Positions 1 through 5,307 of a DNA stretch of 5,310 nucleotides are shown here, in pieces. Below the pieces are notes generated by a model. It did not search any database, was not told the origin of the DNA, and was given only the letters and a program-made list of their open reading frames with translations. The stretch's first letter is position 1; each line of letters starts with the position of its first letter. The position numbers and the translations under genes are program-made. The DNA is from DATMXS01 sp035561355 (GTDB taxonomy: Bacteria; Acidobacteriota; Terriglobia; Bryobacterales; Bryobacteraceae), in assembly GCA_035561355.1 (NCBI GenBank), contig DATMXS010000196.1:1-5310 (forward strand), written 5' to 3'.

Positions 1-623
1 ATCTGGTCGTAGATCGTCATGCGCTTGAGTTGCGTGCGCCCCTGCACCTGCTCGTACCGGTCATAAGTGGCGGACTTGGCATGCTTGCCGGAAGCGAGAA
101 AGAAGTCCGCCTTTACGGGCTGGGAGTTGCCGGTCCGAAGCCACAGGTGAATCCTGCGGTAAGTAGCGCCCTTGCGCTTCGCAGTCAGTTCGAGGAGATG
201 GCACTGCGCTTCCCCGGCCTTCTCGTCTCGCAGCCATACGGCGTCGTAGTCCGAGGCCCAGTTGGTGCGGGCGACATCGCCGTTCGACGCGTTGCCGCTG
301 AGGCGCTCGAGCGGCGTGATGCGGATCGGCCGGCTGGTATCCGGCAGATAGATCCACATATCGTCTCCAAGCATCAGGAGATGACGGCCCTTGTCGCGCG
401 GGCTCATGAACTCGACATAGGTCCGCTCAACTCCCTTCTGATAGACCTGAAAGTCCTGCTGCTCGTCGGCGTTGCCGTTCTCGAAATTCGTGATAGCCAC
501 GCGCACGGCAAAGGAGTTCCAGCCGTTGCGAAGCGAATCGTATTGCTGCAGCAGGGCCGCCGCGTCGGGGCCGGCAGCCGCTGCGCCGGCGGCAGCTAAA
601 AGTAAGAAGACGATGGAGCGCAT
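1..623 (-). CDS. LolA-like outer membrane lipoprotein-sorting protein (COG2834 type), 3' end cut by window edge
   Basis: The visible 207 codons encode a probable periplasmic carrier of the LolA/LolB-like fold, annotated in many genomes as outer membrane lipoprotein-sorting protein. Residues 1-17 form a signal peptide (MRS, a hydrophobic stretch, then Ala-rich up to about A17). There is no lipobox cysteine, so the mature protein should be soluble in the periplasm. Family-like features are the segment around residues 69-92 (YVEFMSPRDKGRHLL, then GDDMWIYLP), the RITPLERLSG block at 101-110, and alternating beta-strands to the end (IHLWLRTGNSQPVKADFF, 158-175). The reading frame stays open to base 1 with no stop; the family is usually about 240-260 residues, so perhaps 30-50 are missing. 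The ATG at 623 is chosen because AGGAGG lies 7 bases upstream. It is the last visible gene of the operon after an ABC ATPase and permease, so it probably receives their substrate. Family assignment is fairly secure; the cargo (lipoprotein, lipid or other) is unknown. Confidence 0.85.
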   Translation of the reverse strand, partial: MRSIVFLLLAAAGAAAAGPDAAALLQQYDSLRNGWNSFAVRVAITNFENGNADEQQDFQVYQKGVERTYVEFMSPRDKGRHLLMLGDDMWIYLPDTSRPIRITPLERLSGNASNGDVARTNWASDYDAVWLRDEKAGEAQCHLLELTAKRKGATYRRIHLWLRTGNSQPVKADFFLASGKHAKSATYDRYEQVQGRTQLKRMTIYDQ

Positions 624-630
624 TGTGATT

Positions 631-636
631 CCTCCT
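631..636 (-). promoter_or_regulatory. Shine-Dalgarno site of the LolA-like gene, overlapping the permease stop codon
   Basis: A perfect AGGAGG on the minus strand lies 7 bases before the ATG at 623. Its first two bases are the last two bases of the upstream permease stop codon (TAG, 637-635). A ribosome terminating on the permease is therefore placed directly over the next start, which suggests translational coupling. Confidence 0.85.
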
Positions 637-1870
637 ATACATGGGCGAGCGCTTCCACGATCCGGATGCGGGATGCTCGGACCGCGGGCAGGATGGACGC
701 CAGCGTCAGAGTGATGACCACGAGGACGGACGCGCCGATCATCAACTCCGGCACGTGCTGGACGTGGAACGGGAAGCCGGTCGAGTTTCCGGGCGGCGGC
801 GGCATCTGGAGCCCGGAGCGATTCAGCAGCCACGCGGCGCCGTTGCCGAGCGCGACGCCCACTGCAGCGCCCAGAATGCCGGTGAGAACCCCTTCCAGCA
901 TGAAGAGGCTGAGGATCCAGGAGCGCGGCGTGCCCATTGCGAGCATGGTGCCGATCTCGCGTGTGCGTTCGAACATCGCCATCAGCAGCGTGTTCGCACT
1001 GGACATCACCGTCATGAAGAAGACGATGACGGCCATGAAGACGAGAATGGCGCCGAACAGCATGATCATCTGCTTGTACATGGGCGAAAGTTCCTGCCAG
1101 TCCTTTACGGTGAGGCGCTGCCCGGTCGCATTGAGCCGTGAGGCGAGGCCGGCTTTTGCGATGGGTGTCTGATCGGTGTTGTCCAGCCCGACGACGAGTT
1201 TCGTGACGCGCTCCGTCTGCAACAGCCGCTGGGCCGCGGGCACGGTCATGCGAATCACCCGGTCGTCGAACTCCTTGATGCCGGTGCTGATGATCCCGAC
1301 CACATCGATGTCGATGCCGTTGAGCGCGCCATCGGTCGTGACCGCGAGCAGTGTCAATGAATCCCCCGGCTTCGCGCTCATCGAGCGGGCCAGCCCGGCG
1401 CCGAGCAGAGCTTCATTGCGCGGCCCGGCCTCCGCCGCGGGCGCAAGATCCCTCCCCTTGACGACGTTCAGGTTGAAGCCGAGTTTGTTCTCGAGTTCCG
1501 GCACGACGGCGGTAGCCATGTAAGTGCCGGACTTCATGCCGTTCGAACACATACCGAAGAACTCGATGCGCGGCGCGACTCCCTTCACGTGCGGCAGAGC
1601 GGCAGCCGCCCGGGCGACGCCGTCCACGTGCTCGAGCCCGTGCTCGAGCGTACGGGTTTCGTCCTTCTCGAAGAACGCCGCGTTGTAGATCTGGAGATGC
1701 CCGATGCCGTTGTTGATTGTGGTCTCCCGGAACCCCCAAAACATATAGGAGAAGAAGCCTCCCACCAGCAGCAGGCCGGCTACGCCTCCACCGACGACGA
1801 GCAGCGCCATCGCGGTGCGACGGCGATTGCGGAACAGATTGCGAAATGCGAGTGCGAGAAAACGGGACAT
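635..1870 (-). CDS. ABC transporter permease, FtsX/MacB/LolC-E type
   Basis: This 411-residue inner-membrane protein has the four-helix layout of the MacB/LolC/LolE (type VII) ABC permeases. A basic N-terminus (FRNLFRNRRRTA, 9-20) leads into TM1 at about 20-45. A large periplasmic MacB_PCD-like domain spans about 46-265. TM2 is at about 268-295, TM3 at 315-347 and TM4 at 374-396. The cytoplasmic segment FERTREIGTMLAMG (300-313) is the conserved FtsX coupling region that contacts the ATPase, and the C-terminus ILPAVRASRIRIVEAL (393-408) is the usual family ending. Such permeases do not pump solutes through a channel; they use ATP-driven motion to act on substrates from the periplasmic side or outer leaflet. 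Only one permease is visible, so it probably works as a homodimer with two copies of the adjacent ATPase. The ATG at 1870 is supported by AAGGAGG 6 bases upstream. The following LolA-like gene points towards lipoprotein or lipid extraction rather than antibiotic efflux; this is inference. Confidence 0.93.
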   Translation of the reverse strand: MSRFLALAFRNLFRNRRRTAMALLVVGGGVAGLLLVGGFFSYMFWGFRETTINNGIGHLQIYNAAFFEKDETRTLEHGLEHVDGVARAAAALPHVKGVAPRIEFFGMCSNGMKSGTYMATAVVPELENKLGFNLNVVKGRDLAPAAEAGPRNEALLGAGLARSMSAKPGDSLTLLAVTTDGALNGIDIDVVGIISTGIKEFDDRVIRMTVPAAQRLLQTERVTKLVVGLDNTDQTPIAKAGLASRLNATGQRLTVKDWQELSPMYKQMIMLFGAILVFMAVIVFFMTVMSSANTLLMAMFERTREIGTMLAMGTPRSWILSLFMLEGVLTGILGAAVGVALGNGAAWLLNRSGLQMPPPPGNSTGFPFHVQHVPELMIGASVLVVITLTLASILPAVRASRIRIVEALAHV

Positions 1871-1876
1871 GGCGAG

Positions 1877-1883
1877 CCTCCTT
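1877..1883 (-). promoter_or_regulatory. Shine-Dalgarno site of the permease, overlapping the ATPase stop codon
   Basis: AAGGAGG on the minus strand is 6 bases upstream of the permease ATG at 1870. Its first base is the final A of the ATPase stop codon TGA (1885-1883). It repeats the stop-overlapping-SD arrangement seen at the next junction. Confidence 0.85.
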
Positions 1884-2608
1884 CAGAGCGCCTTCACGGC
1901 TGCTTCGACGTAGCCTGCGGTGGCGGTGACGCCTTCATCCGAAACGCGTCCGTCACAGAGCCGCACGATGCGGGCGGCACGTTCGAGCAGGCGCTGGTCG
2001 TGAGTGGAAAAGAGAAACGTAACGCCGAGGGCGTGGTTCAGGTTGCGCATCAGGTCGATCAACTGCGTGGCGTTGCGCGTGTCGAGGTTGGCTGTGGGCT
2101 CGTCCGCCAGGACGAGCGACGGCCGATGCACGATTGCGCGGGCCACGGCGACACGCTGGCGCTCTCCGCCTGAAAGAAGGTCAGGGCGGTGCCCTGCGCG
2201 ATCGGCCAGGCCGACGCTGTCCAGGGCATCCATCACGCGCCTGCGGCGGTCGGCGGAACTCATGTGCTGGAGCAGCAGCGGGAATTCGACATTCTCGTAC
2301 GCGCTGAACACCGGGATGAGGTTGAAGCTTTGGAATACGAACCCGAGACGTTCGCGGCGGAGCAGTGCGAGTCGGGCGGGCTTGAGGGTCACCGTGTCCG
2401 CGCCTTCGATCAGCAGTGATCCCGTGGTCGGCCGGTCAATGCAACCGATCAGATTGAGCAGCGTAGTCTTCCCGCTGCCGCTCGGCCCTGCGACGGCAAG
2501 GAACTCGCCGCGGCGAATCGTGAGGGACACGTCTTCCAGCGCGGAGACGAAACTGTGATCCATCGCATAGCGCCTGCTTACGTTCTCGAGTTGGACCAGT
2601 GCGTCCAT
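1883..2608 (-). CDS. ABC transporter ATP-binding protein, MacB/LolD family
   Basis: This 241-residue ATPase powers the adjacent permease from the cytoplasmic face. All ABC motifs are present: Walker A GPSGSGKT (41-48), Q-loop Q93 in FVFQSFNLIPVFSAYENV, signature LSGGERQR (145-152), Walker B LVLADEP with catalytic E170 (165-171), D-loop NLD (174-176) and H-loop H203 in FSTHD. The signature plus the FQSFNLIPVFSAYENVE(F)PLLL region is typical of the COG1136 (LolD/MacB/FtsE-like) group, and the length is normal for it. An upstream in-frame ATG at 2662 would add 18 residues. I chose the ATG at 2608 because AGGAGG lies 6 bases before it and homology begins there (MDALVQLENV). It is the first gene of a three-gene operon; the next start is 12 bases after its stop codon. 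Its first 72 codons are nearly identical to a truncated copy at the right end of the window. Function is certain at family level; substrate is not known. Confidence 0.95.
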   Translation of the reverse strand: MDALVQLENVSRRYAMDHSFVSALEDVSLTIRRGEFLAVAGPSGSGKTTLLNLIGCIDRPTTGSLLIEGADTVTLKPARLALLRRERLGFVFQSFNLIPVFSAYENVEFPLLLQHMSSADRRRRVMDALDSVGLADRAGHRPDLLSGGERQRVAVARAIVHRPSLVLADEPTANLDTRNATQLIDLMRNLNHALGVTFLFSTHDQRLLERAARIVRLCDGRVSDEGVTATAGYVEAAVKAL

Positions 2609-2611
2609 CGG
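2392..2611 (-). repeat. 220-bp direct repeat, copy 1 (5' end of the intact ABC ATPase gene)
   Basis: This stretch matches 5091-5310 in the same orientation at a constant offset of 2,699 bases, without gaps. By eye there are 6 mismatches in 220 (about 97% identity), and the last 114 bases (2498-2611) are identical. It covers codons 1-72 of the ATPase plus the three bases before the ATG. Similarity stops abruptly at 2391/5090. On the other side I cannot follow it, because copy 2 reaches the window end. Confidence 0.95.
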
Positions 2612-2614
2612 TAG

Positions 2615-2620
2615 CCTCCT
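2615..2620 (-). promoter_or_regulatory. Shine-Dalgarno site that decides the ATPase start
   Basis: AGGAGG on the minus strand lies 6 bases before the ATG at 2608. No comparable site precedes the in-frame ATG at 2662, so the shorter, homology-supported start is preferred. Confidence 0.85.
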
Positions 2621-2676
2621 GCGGTTTCCAGCGTAAGGCGGGAGGCGCACAATCCGATCCACGTGTCTGATGGAGG

Positions 2677-2682
2677 GTTATA
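2677..2682 (-). promoter_or_regulatory. Possible -10 box for the ABC operon
   Basis: TATAAC on the minus strand differs from the TATAAT consensus at one base and would give a leader of roughly 60 bases before the ATPase ATG. No good -35 hexamer is present at 16-18 bases; the nearest partial match (CTGCCG, 2703-2698) has a 15-base spacer. This is only a weak candidate. Confidence 0.2.
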
Positions 2683-2683
2683 T

Positions 2684-2715
2684 CGGGGGACGAAGGGCGG
2701 CAGCCGGGGGACGAA
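2684..2715 (-). repeat. Pair of 11-bp direct repeats at 21-bp spacing in the spacer before the ABC operon
   Basis: On the plus strand CGGGGGACGAA occurs exactly at 2684-2694 and again at 2705-2715, with start points 21 bases apart, close to two helical turns. On the minus strand the pair reads TTCGTCCCCCG twice. It sits 76-107 bases upstream of the ATPase start, just upstream of the weak -10 candidate. It could be a tandem operator or a fragment of a GTCCCC-type intergenic repeat. No regulator is visible to link it to. Confidence 0.45.
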
Positions 2716-2723
2716 CGGAGGAA

Positions 2724-2747
2724 CGAGGCCGCGGTCAGGCGGCCTCG
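2724..2747 (-). terminator. Hairpin after the hydrolase-like gene, possible terminator without a clear U-tract
   Basis: A perfect 9-bp stem, CGAGGCCGC paired with GCGGCCTCG, encloses a 6-base loop. It lies 26 bases past the stop codon at 2773. On the minus strand it is followed by TTCCTCC rather than a run of T, so a classical intrinsic terminator is not well supported. It could also be an mRNA 3'-end stabiliser. Confidence 0.4.
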
Positions 2748-2772
2748 AAACGGGCGGCATTCGGCAGCGGCA

Positions 2773-4533
2773 TCACCGGCGTCTGACCAGCACCGTCCAA
2801 TCGCGGGACGGATCCGCCGGCGGTTGGCCCAGCGATACGGGTCCGGGACCGGAGATCGCTTTGACTCTCCCGACCTGCAAAGCGCCGCCGGTGCGCGGGT
2901 TGTACCACTGCACGCTGTAGCTGCCCTCCTCGATCCTCAGGTCCGTCGTGCCGCCCTTCGGCAGGTAGACGGCGTAGACGCGGCCGGGCTTGGCAAACAC
3001 GTATGCGTTGGCGGCGCGTCCGTTATCCGGCTGCATTTCCGCGAAGGGCAGATGGGTGTGGAAGAATTCGAGGGCGAAGCGGGTTTGGTCCCACATGCGG
3101 TCGCGGGAACGCCAGTCTTCGCAATTGAGGTCCATGTTCGGGTACTTGTAGCCGAAATACCACTCGACACCGGCTCCGCCGCCCATGAGATTGCCCCAGA
3201 GCGCCTGTGTCCGCGGGATATCGTGCTCCGGATCGACGCCATCGGGCAGGATGCCTACGTCTGCCGAAGCTTGCTCATCGCCGAAGATTACCCACTTCCG
3301 GCCCGCACTGGCGGTCCGCTCACGGAGAGCGATCGCGTCGCGGTTGTATCGCGACATATCCGACTGAATCGAACTGGCGTCGAAGTACTGATCGCCCAGC
3401 AACCCGTTGTAGAAATCAGGCGTCCGGTTATTGTGAGTGTGGACCGTGATCGGATGGTCGTAGGGATCGAGCTCTCGGATGTACCTCGCGATCTCCTTGC
3501 GATCGCTGTCGCCCGCGTTATTCTCCTCGCCCTGATTCCAGACTACGGCGAGGTGGTGCGAAAAGCGAGCCACCAGTTCGCGATAATACAGCGCGCGGAT
3601 CGGGTTCATCCCTGGCGAGCCGCCCAGCTTCCGATCGTTCTCGGTCTCCTGCGTGATCACGTGCAACTGCAGGCCGAGCCGGTCCATATGGCGGAACACG
3701 ATCTCCCACTGCGCCAGCTTGCTCACATCGAAGCGTTCGCGTTCATTGGGGCCGGTCCACATCCAGGTATCGCTGCCGTCGCCGCCGTCGATGTTGTAAG
3801 TGAGGAAGTAGACGCTGTTCATCCCCTTCGAGGCAAGGTAATTCAGCGCGCCGATGATGCCTTTGCCCTTACTGCCCTGCCACACCGGATCCCCGGGGCG
3901 CCAGTCGCGCACGTGCGGTTCGTATGTATGGACGAAATCGGAAGCCAGGGGGCTGCCCTCGTTCGCTGTGGGGCGCGTGTCGAAAGTGCCGTCGAAACCG
4001 GCGAATGCCAGGAAGTTCTCGGGGCTGTCCGCGCCGCCTTTCAGGAATCGCTTACCGGAGCCGGCGAACTGCAAGTAGTGCTCGCCCACATACCTGAGCA
4101 TCCCCGAAGCGCCCTGCTGCGCGCGGCCGATGCGGAACGAACCCGAAGCCCCGTCGAACGAGGCGGCTCGGCCGGCTCCGCTATCGCTGGAGAGGGCAAC
4201 GCGGTCGCCGCTTCGGAACGATGCCGCGTACCGCCACTGGCCTTCCCGATCCGGAGTGAAGCACACGCGCCACTTGTTGCCGGAGGCCGCCGAAGATTCG
4301 GCTGCCTTCCCATCCGCGGCGTAGAACCCCGGCACAACGTAATTAGCGCCGGAAGAGTGCGTGAAGGCGACGTTCAGCCTGAAATCACGGAACGGATTAG
4401 GCGATGCATCCTCGGACGTGTTCGGCCCGTCGAACGTGATCTCGACGGGAGTCCAAACGCGCAAATCGCCGGTAACAGCCGGTCCCTGCGCATGCGCCAG
4501 AATGGCCAGAAACAGCAAACTCGCGAGCCGCAT
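2773..4533 (-). CDS. Secreted DUF5060 / glycoside-hydrolase-like TIM-barrel protein
   Basis: This 586-residue exported protein has three apparent parts. A signal peptide ends near A15 (hydrophobic core LASLLFLAILA, AHA before Q16). A beta-sandwich of the DUF5060 type spans about 20-135 (VWTPVEITFDGP near the start; FTPDREGQWRY at 92-102). A GH-like barrel spans about 145-495. A C-terminal beta-domain (505-586, with YAVYLPKGG and VQWYNPRTGG) resembles the 'putative collagen-binding' domain often attached to such enzymes. Likely active-site segments are NQGEEN with E336/E337, the block IFGDEQASADVGILPDGVD with D419/E420 (416-434), GAGVEWYFGY (454-463), and CEDWRSRD (471-478). The barrel probably hydrolyses or binds a plant- or exopolysaccharide glycan, but the substrate is not predictable from sequence. 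The ATG at 4533 is preferred because it gives a proper signal peptide; TTG codons at 4542 and 4539 are alternatives. No convincing Shine-Dalgarno site precedes any of them. Neighbouring genes do not explain its role. Confidence 0.87.
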   Translation of the reverse strand: MRLASLLFLAILAHAQGPAVTGDLRVWTPVEITFDGPNTSEDASPNPFRDFRLNVAFTHSSGANYVVPGFYAADGKAAESSAASGNKWRVCFTPDREGQWRYAASFRSGDRVALSSDSGAGRAASFDGASGSFRIGRAQQGASGMLRYVGEHYLQFAGSGKRFLKGGADSPENFLAFAGFDGTFDTRPTANEGSPLASDFVHTYEPHVRDWRPGDPVWQGSKGKGIIGALNYLASKGMNSVYFLTYNIDGGDGSDTWMWTGPNERERFDVSKLAQWEIVFRHMDRLGLQLHVITQETENDRKLGGSPGMNPIRALYYRELVARFSHHLAVVWNQGEENNAGDSDRKEIARYIRELDPYDHPITVHTHNNRTPDFYNGLLGDQYFDASSIQSDMSRYNRDAIALRERTASAGRKWVIFGDEQASADVGILPDGVDPEHDIPRTQALWGNLMGGGAGVEWYFGYKYPNMDLNCEDWRSRDRMWDQTRFALEFFHTHLPFAEMQPDNGRAANAYVFAKPGRVYAVYLPKGGTTDLRIEEGSYSVQWYNPRTGGALQVGRVKAISGPGPVSLGQPPADPSRDWTVLVRRR

Positions 4534-4582
4534 AAACAACAACGGTACACCAGAGCACGGCAGAGCGTTCGCACCAGGCTAA

Positions 4583-4617
4583 TAGCTCATAGCTGATAGC
4601 TCATAGTTGAAAGCTGC
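4583..4617. repeat. Heptanucleotide tandem repeat, about five degenerate copies
   Basis: Consecutive 7-base units read TAGCTCA, TAGCTGA, TAGCTCA, TAGTTGA and AAGCTGC on the plus strand. The array fills the spacer between the phosphodiesterase remnant and the hydrolase-like gene and ends about 50 bases upstream of that gene's start. It resembles the short tandemly repeated repetitive sequences known from several bacterial phyla. It may influence the promoter of the hydrolase-like gene, in which I cannot recognise -35/-10 boxes. Confidence 0.75.
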
Positions 4618-4619
4618 GG

Positions 4620-4918
4620 TCATCCCCGCCCCAGGTGAGCCAGCAGGCCGGCGGGGTCGTCCATGATGATTCCATCCACGCCGGCCCGCACGAGCCGGTC
4701 CCAGTCGCGTGCGCGGTTTGCCGTCGAGGCGATGACTCGGATGCCGGCCTCGTGTGCCTCGGCGACACGGCGGCTGTTCACCGCGCGATGGTAGGGCGCA
4801 CGGTGGAAACGCCCGCTTCCTCCGCCAGCGCGACAAAATCGCGAACGCGCAGGCCGCACAAAGCCGCTCTCGGGATCTCCGGTGCGAACGGCCTCCCGGG
4901 CGCCCGCGGAAGCGCCCT
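4620..4918 (-). pseudogene. C-terminal remnant of a glycerophosphodiester phosphodiesterase (GDPD), frameshifted
   Basis: GDPD enzymes hydrolyse glycerophosphodiesters to glycerol-3-phosphate and an alcohol using a TIM barrel. Only the last part is here. Frame one (4918 to the TGA at 4780-4778) reads ...CGLRVRDFVALAEEAGVSTVRPTIAR. The homology then continues in another frame from about 4781: VNSRRVAEAHEAGIRVIASTAN, then GVDGIIMDDP at 4682-4653, ending at the TGA at 4622-4620. GVDGIIxDxP followed by a short helix is the characteristic GDPD C-terminus. One missing base around 4782 would restore a continuous frame. The N-terminal catalytic HRG and E-x-D regions are absent, and nothing upstream in the window supplies them, so this is a dead fragment. 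The family call rests on about 90 residues and is moderately secure. Confidence 0.7.
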
Positions 4919-4960
4919 CTAACGGCCGGTGCGGGCATATCAGAAAAGGTGTAAATTCTT

Positions 4961-5069
4961 GAGCCTGTCGGAGATAGATTTGTCGGACGTAAAATCAATA
5001 ACTTACCAAAAGGTTTAGGCTCGCAAGTTATTGATTCTTCGTTCGGGAAGTTCTTTCTCCGACAGGCTC
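4961..5069. mobile_element. Nested inverted-repeat element, MITE-like, no transposase
   Basis: The outer arms are a perfect 14-bp inverted repeat, GAGCCTGTCGGAGA (4961-4974) and TCTCCGACAGGCTC (5056-5069). Inside is a second perfect 12-bp inverted repeat, AATCAATAACTT (4993-5004) and AAGTTATTGATT (5025-5036), around a 20-base loop. TGTCGGA occurs at 4966-4972 and again at 4981-4987, and the loop carries a further GGCTC (5018-5022). By my count it is about 44% GC, well below its surroundings. Terminal repeats, small size and lack of a gene fit a miniature inverted-repeat or similar non-autonomous element. I see no clear target-site duplication (flanks TTCTT and TGTTG). I cannot assign the ends to a named IS family from memory. 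Confidence 0.6.
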
Positions 5070-5090
5070 TGTTGCTGTCCCCCATTTGTC

Positions 5091-5307
5091 CCGTGTCCGC
5101 GCCTTCGATCAGCAGTGACCCCGCCGTTGGCCGGTCAATGCAACCGATCAGGTTGAGCAGCGTAGTCTTCCCGCTGCCGCTCGGCCCTGCGACGGAAAGG
5201 AACTCGCCGCGGCGAATCGTGAGGGACACGTCTTCCAGCGCGGAGACGAAACTGTGATCCATCGCATAGCGCCTGCTTACGTTCTCGAGTTGGACCAGTG
5301 CGTCCAT
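5091..5307 (-). pseudogene. Truncated ABC ATPase, first 72 codons only
   Basis: Starting at the ATG at 5307, the protein matches the intact ATPase at 2608 over residues 1-72 with only two changes (A38 to S and T62 to A). Walker A GPSGSGKT (41-48) is kept. After GADT the homology ends, and the Q-loop, signature, Walker B and H-loop are all missing, so it cannot be an ATPase. The frame happens to stay open to 4579 through the inverted-repeat element and, out of frame, through the phosphodiesterase remnant. This would give a 242-residue chimeric product with no recognisable domain after residue 72. Only three bases upstream of the ATG are in the window; they match the intact copy, so its own ribosome site may lie just beyond the edge. 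Confidence 0.88.

Noticed and set aside
30..599. 189-codon open frame on the plus strand at the left edge
   Set aside because: It is antisense to the LolA-like gene, which has a signal peptide, family motifs and an AGGAGG start. The plus-strand product resembles nothing.
1589..2173. 194-codon plus-strand frame spanning the ATPase-permease junction
   Set aside because: It is antisense to two well-supported genes and carries no recognisable motif.
2609..2662. 18-residue N-terminal extension of the ABC ATPase from the ATG at 2662
   Set aside because: No ribosome site precedes 2662, homology starts at MDALVQ, and a perfect AGGAGG serves the ATG at 2608.
2924..4082. Smaller open frames in other phases within the hydrolase-like gene (for example 2937-3242 and 3518-3709, minus strand)
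   Set aside because: They fall inside an intact, motif-bearing gene in another phase and have no ribosome sites or domains.
2824..4596. 590-codon open frame on the plus strand
   Set aside because: It lies antisense to the hydrolase-like gene in a matching codon register. It has no signal, domain or ribosome site, and the minus-strand protein has clear family motifs. It is a GC-rich shadow.
4961..5069. Intrinsic terminator or CRISPR-like repeat at the inverted repeats
   Set aside because: The arms are separated by tens of bases with no adjacent T-run. There are only two arms of each kind and no regular repeat-spacer array.
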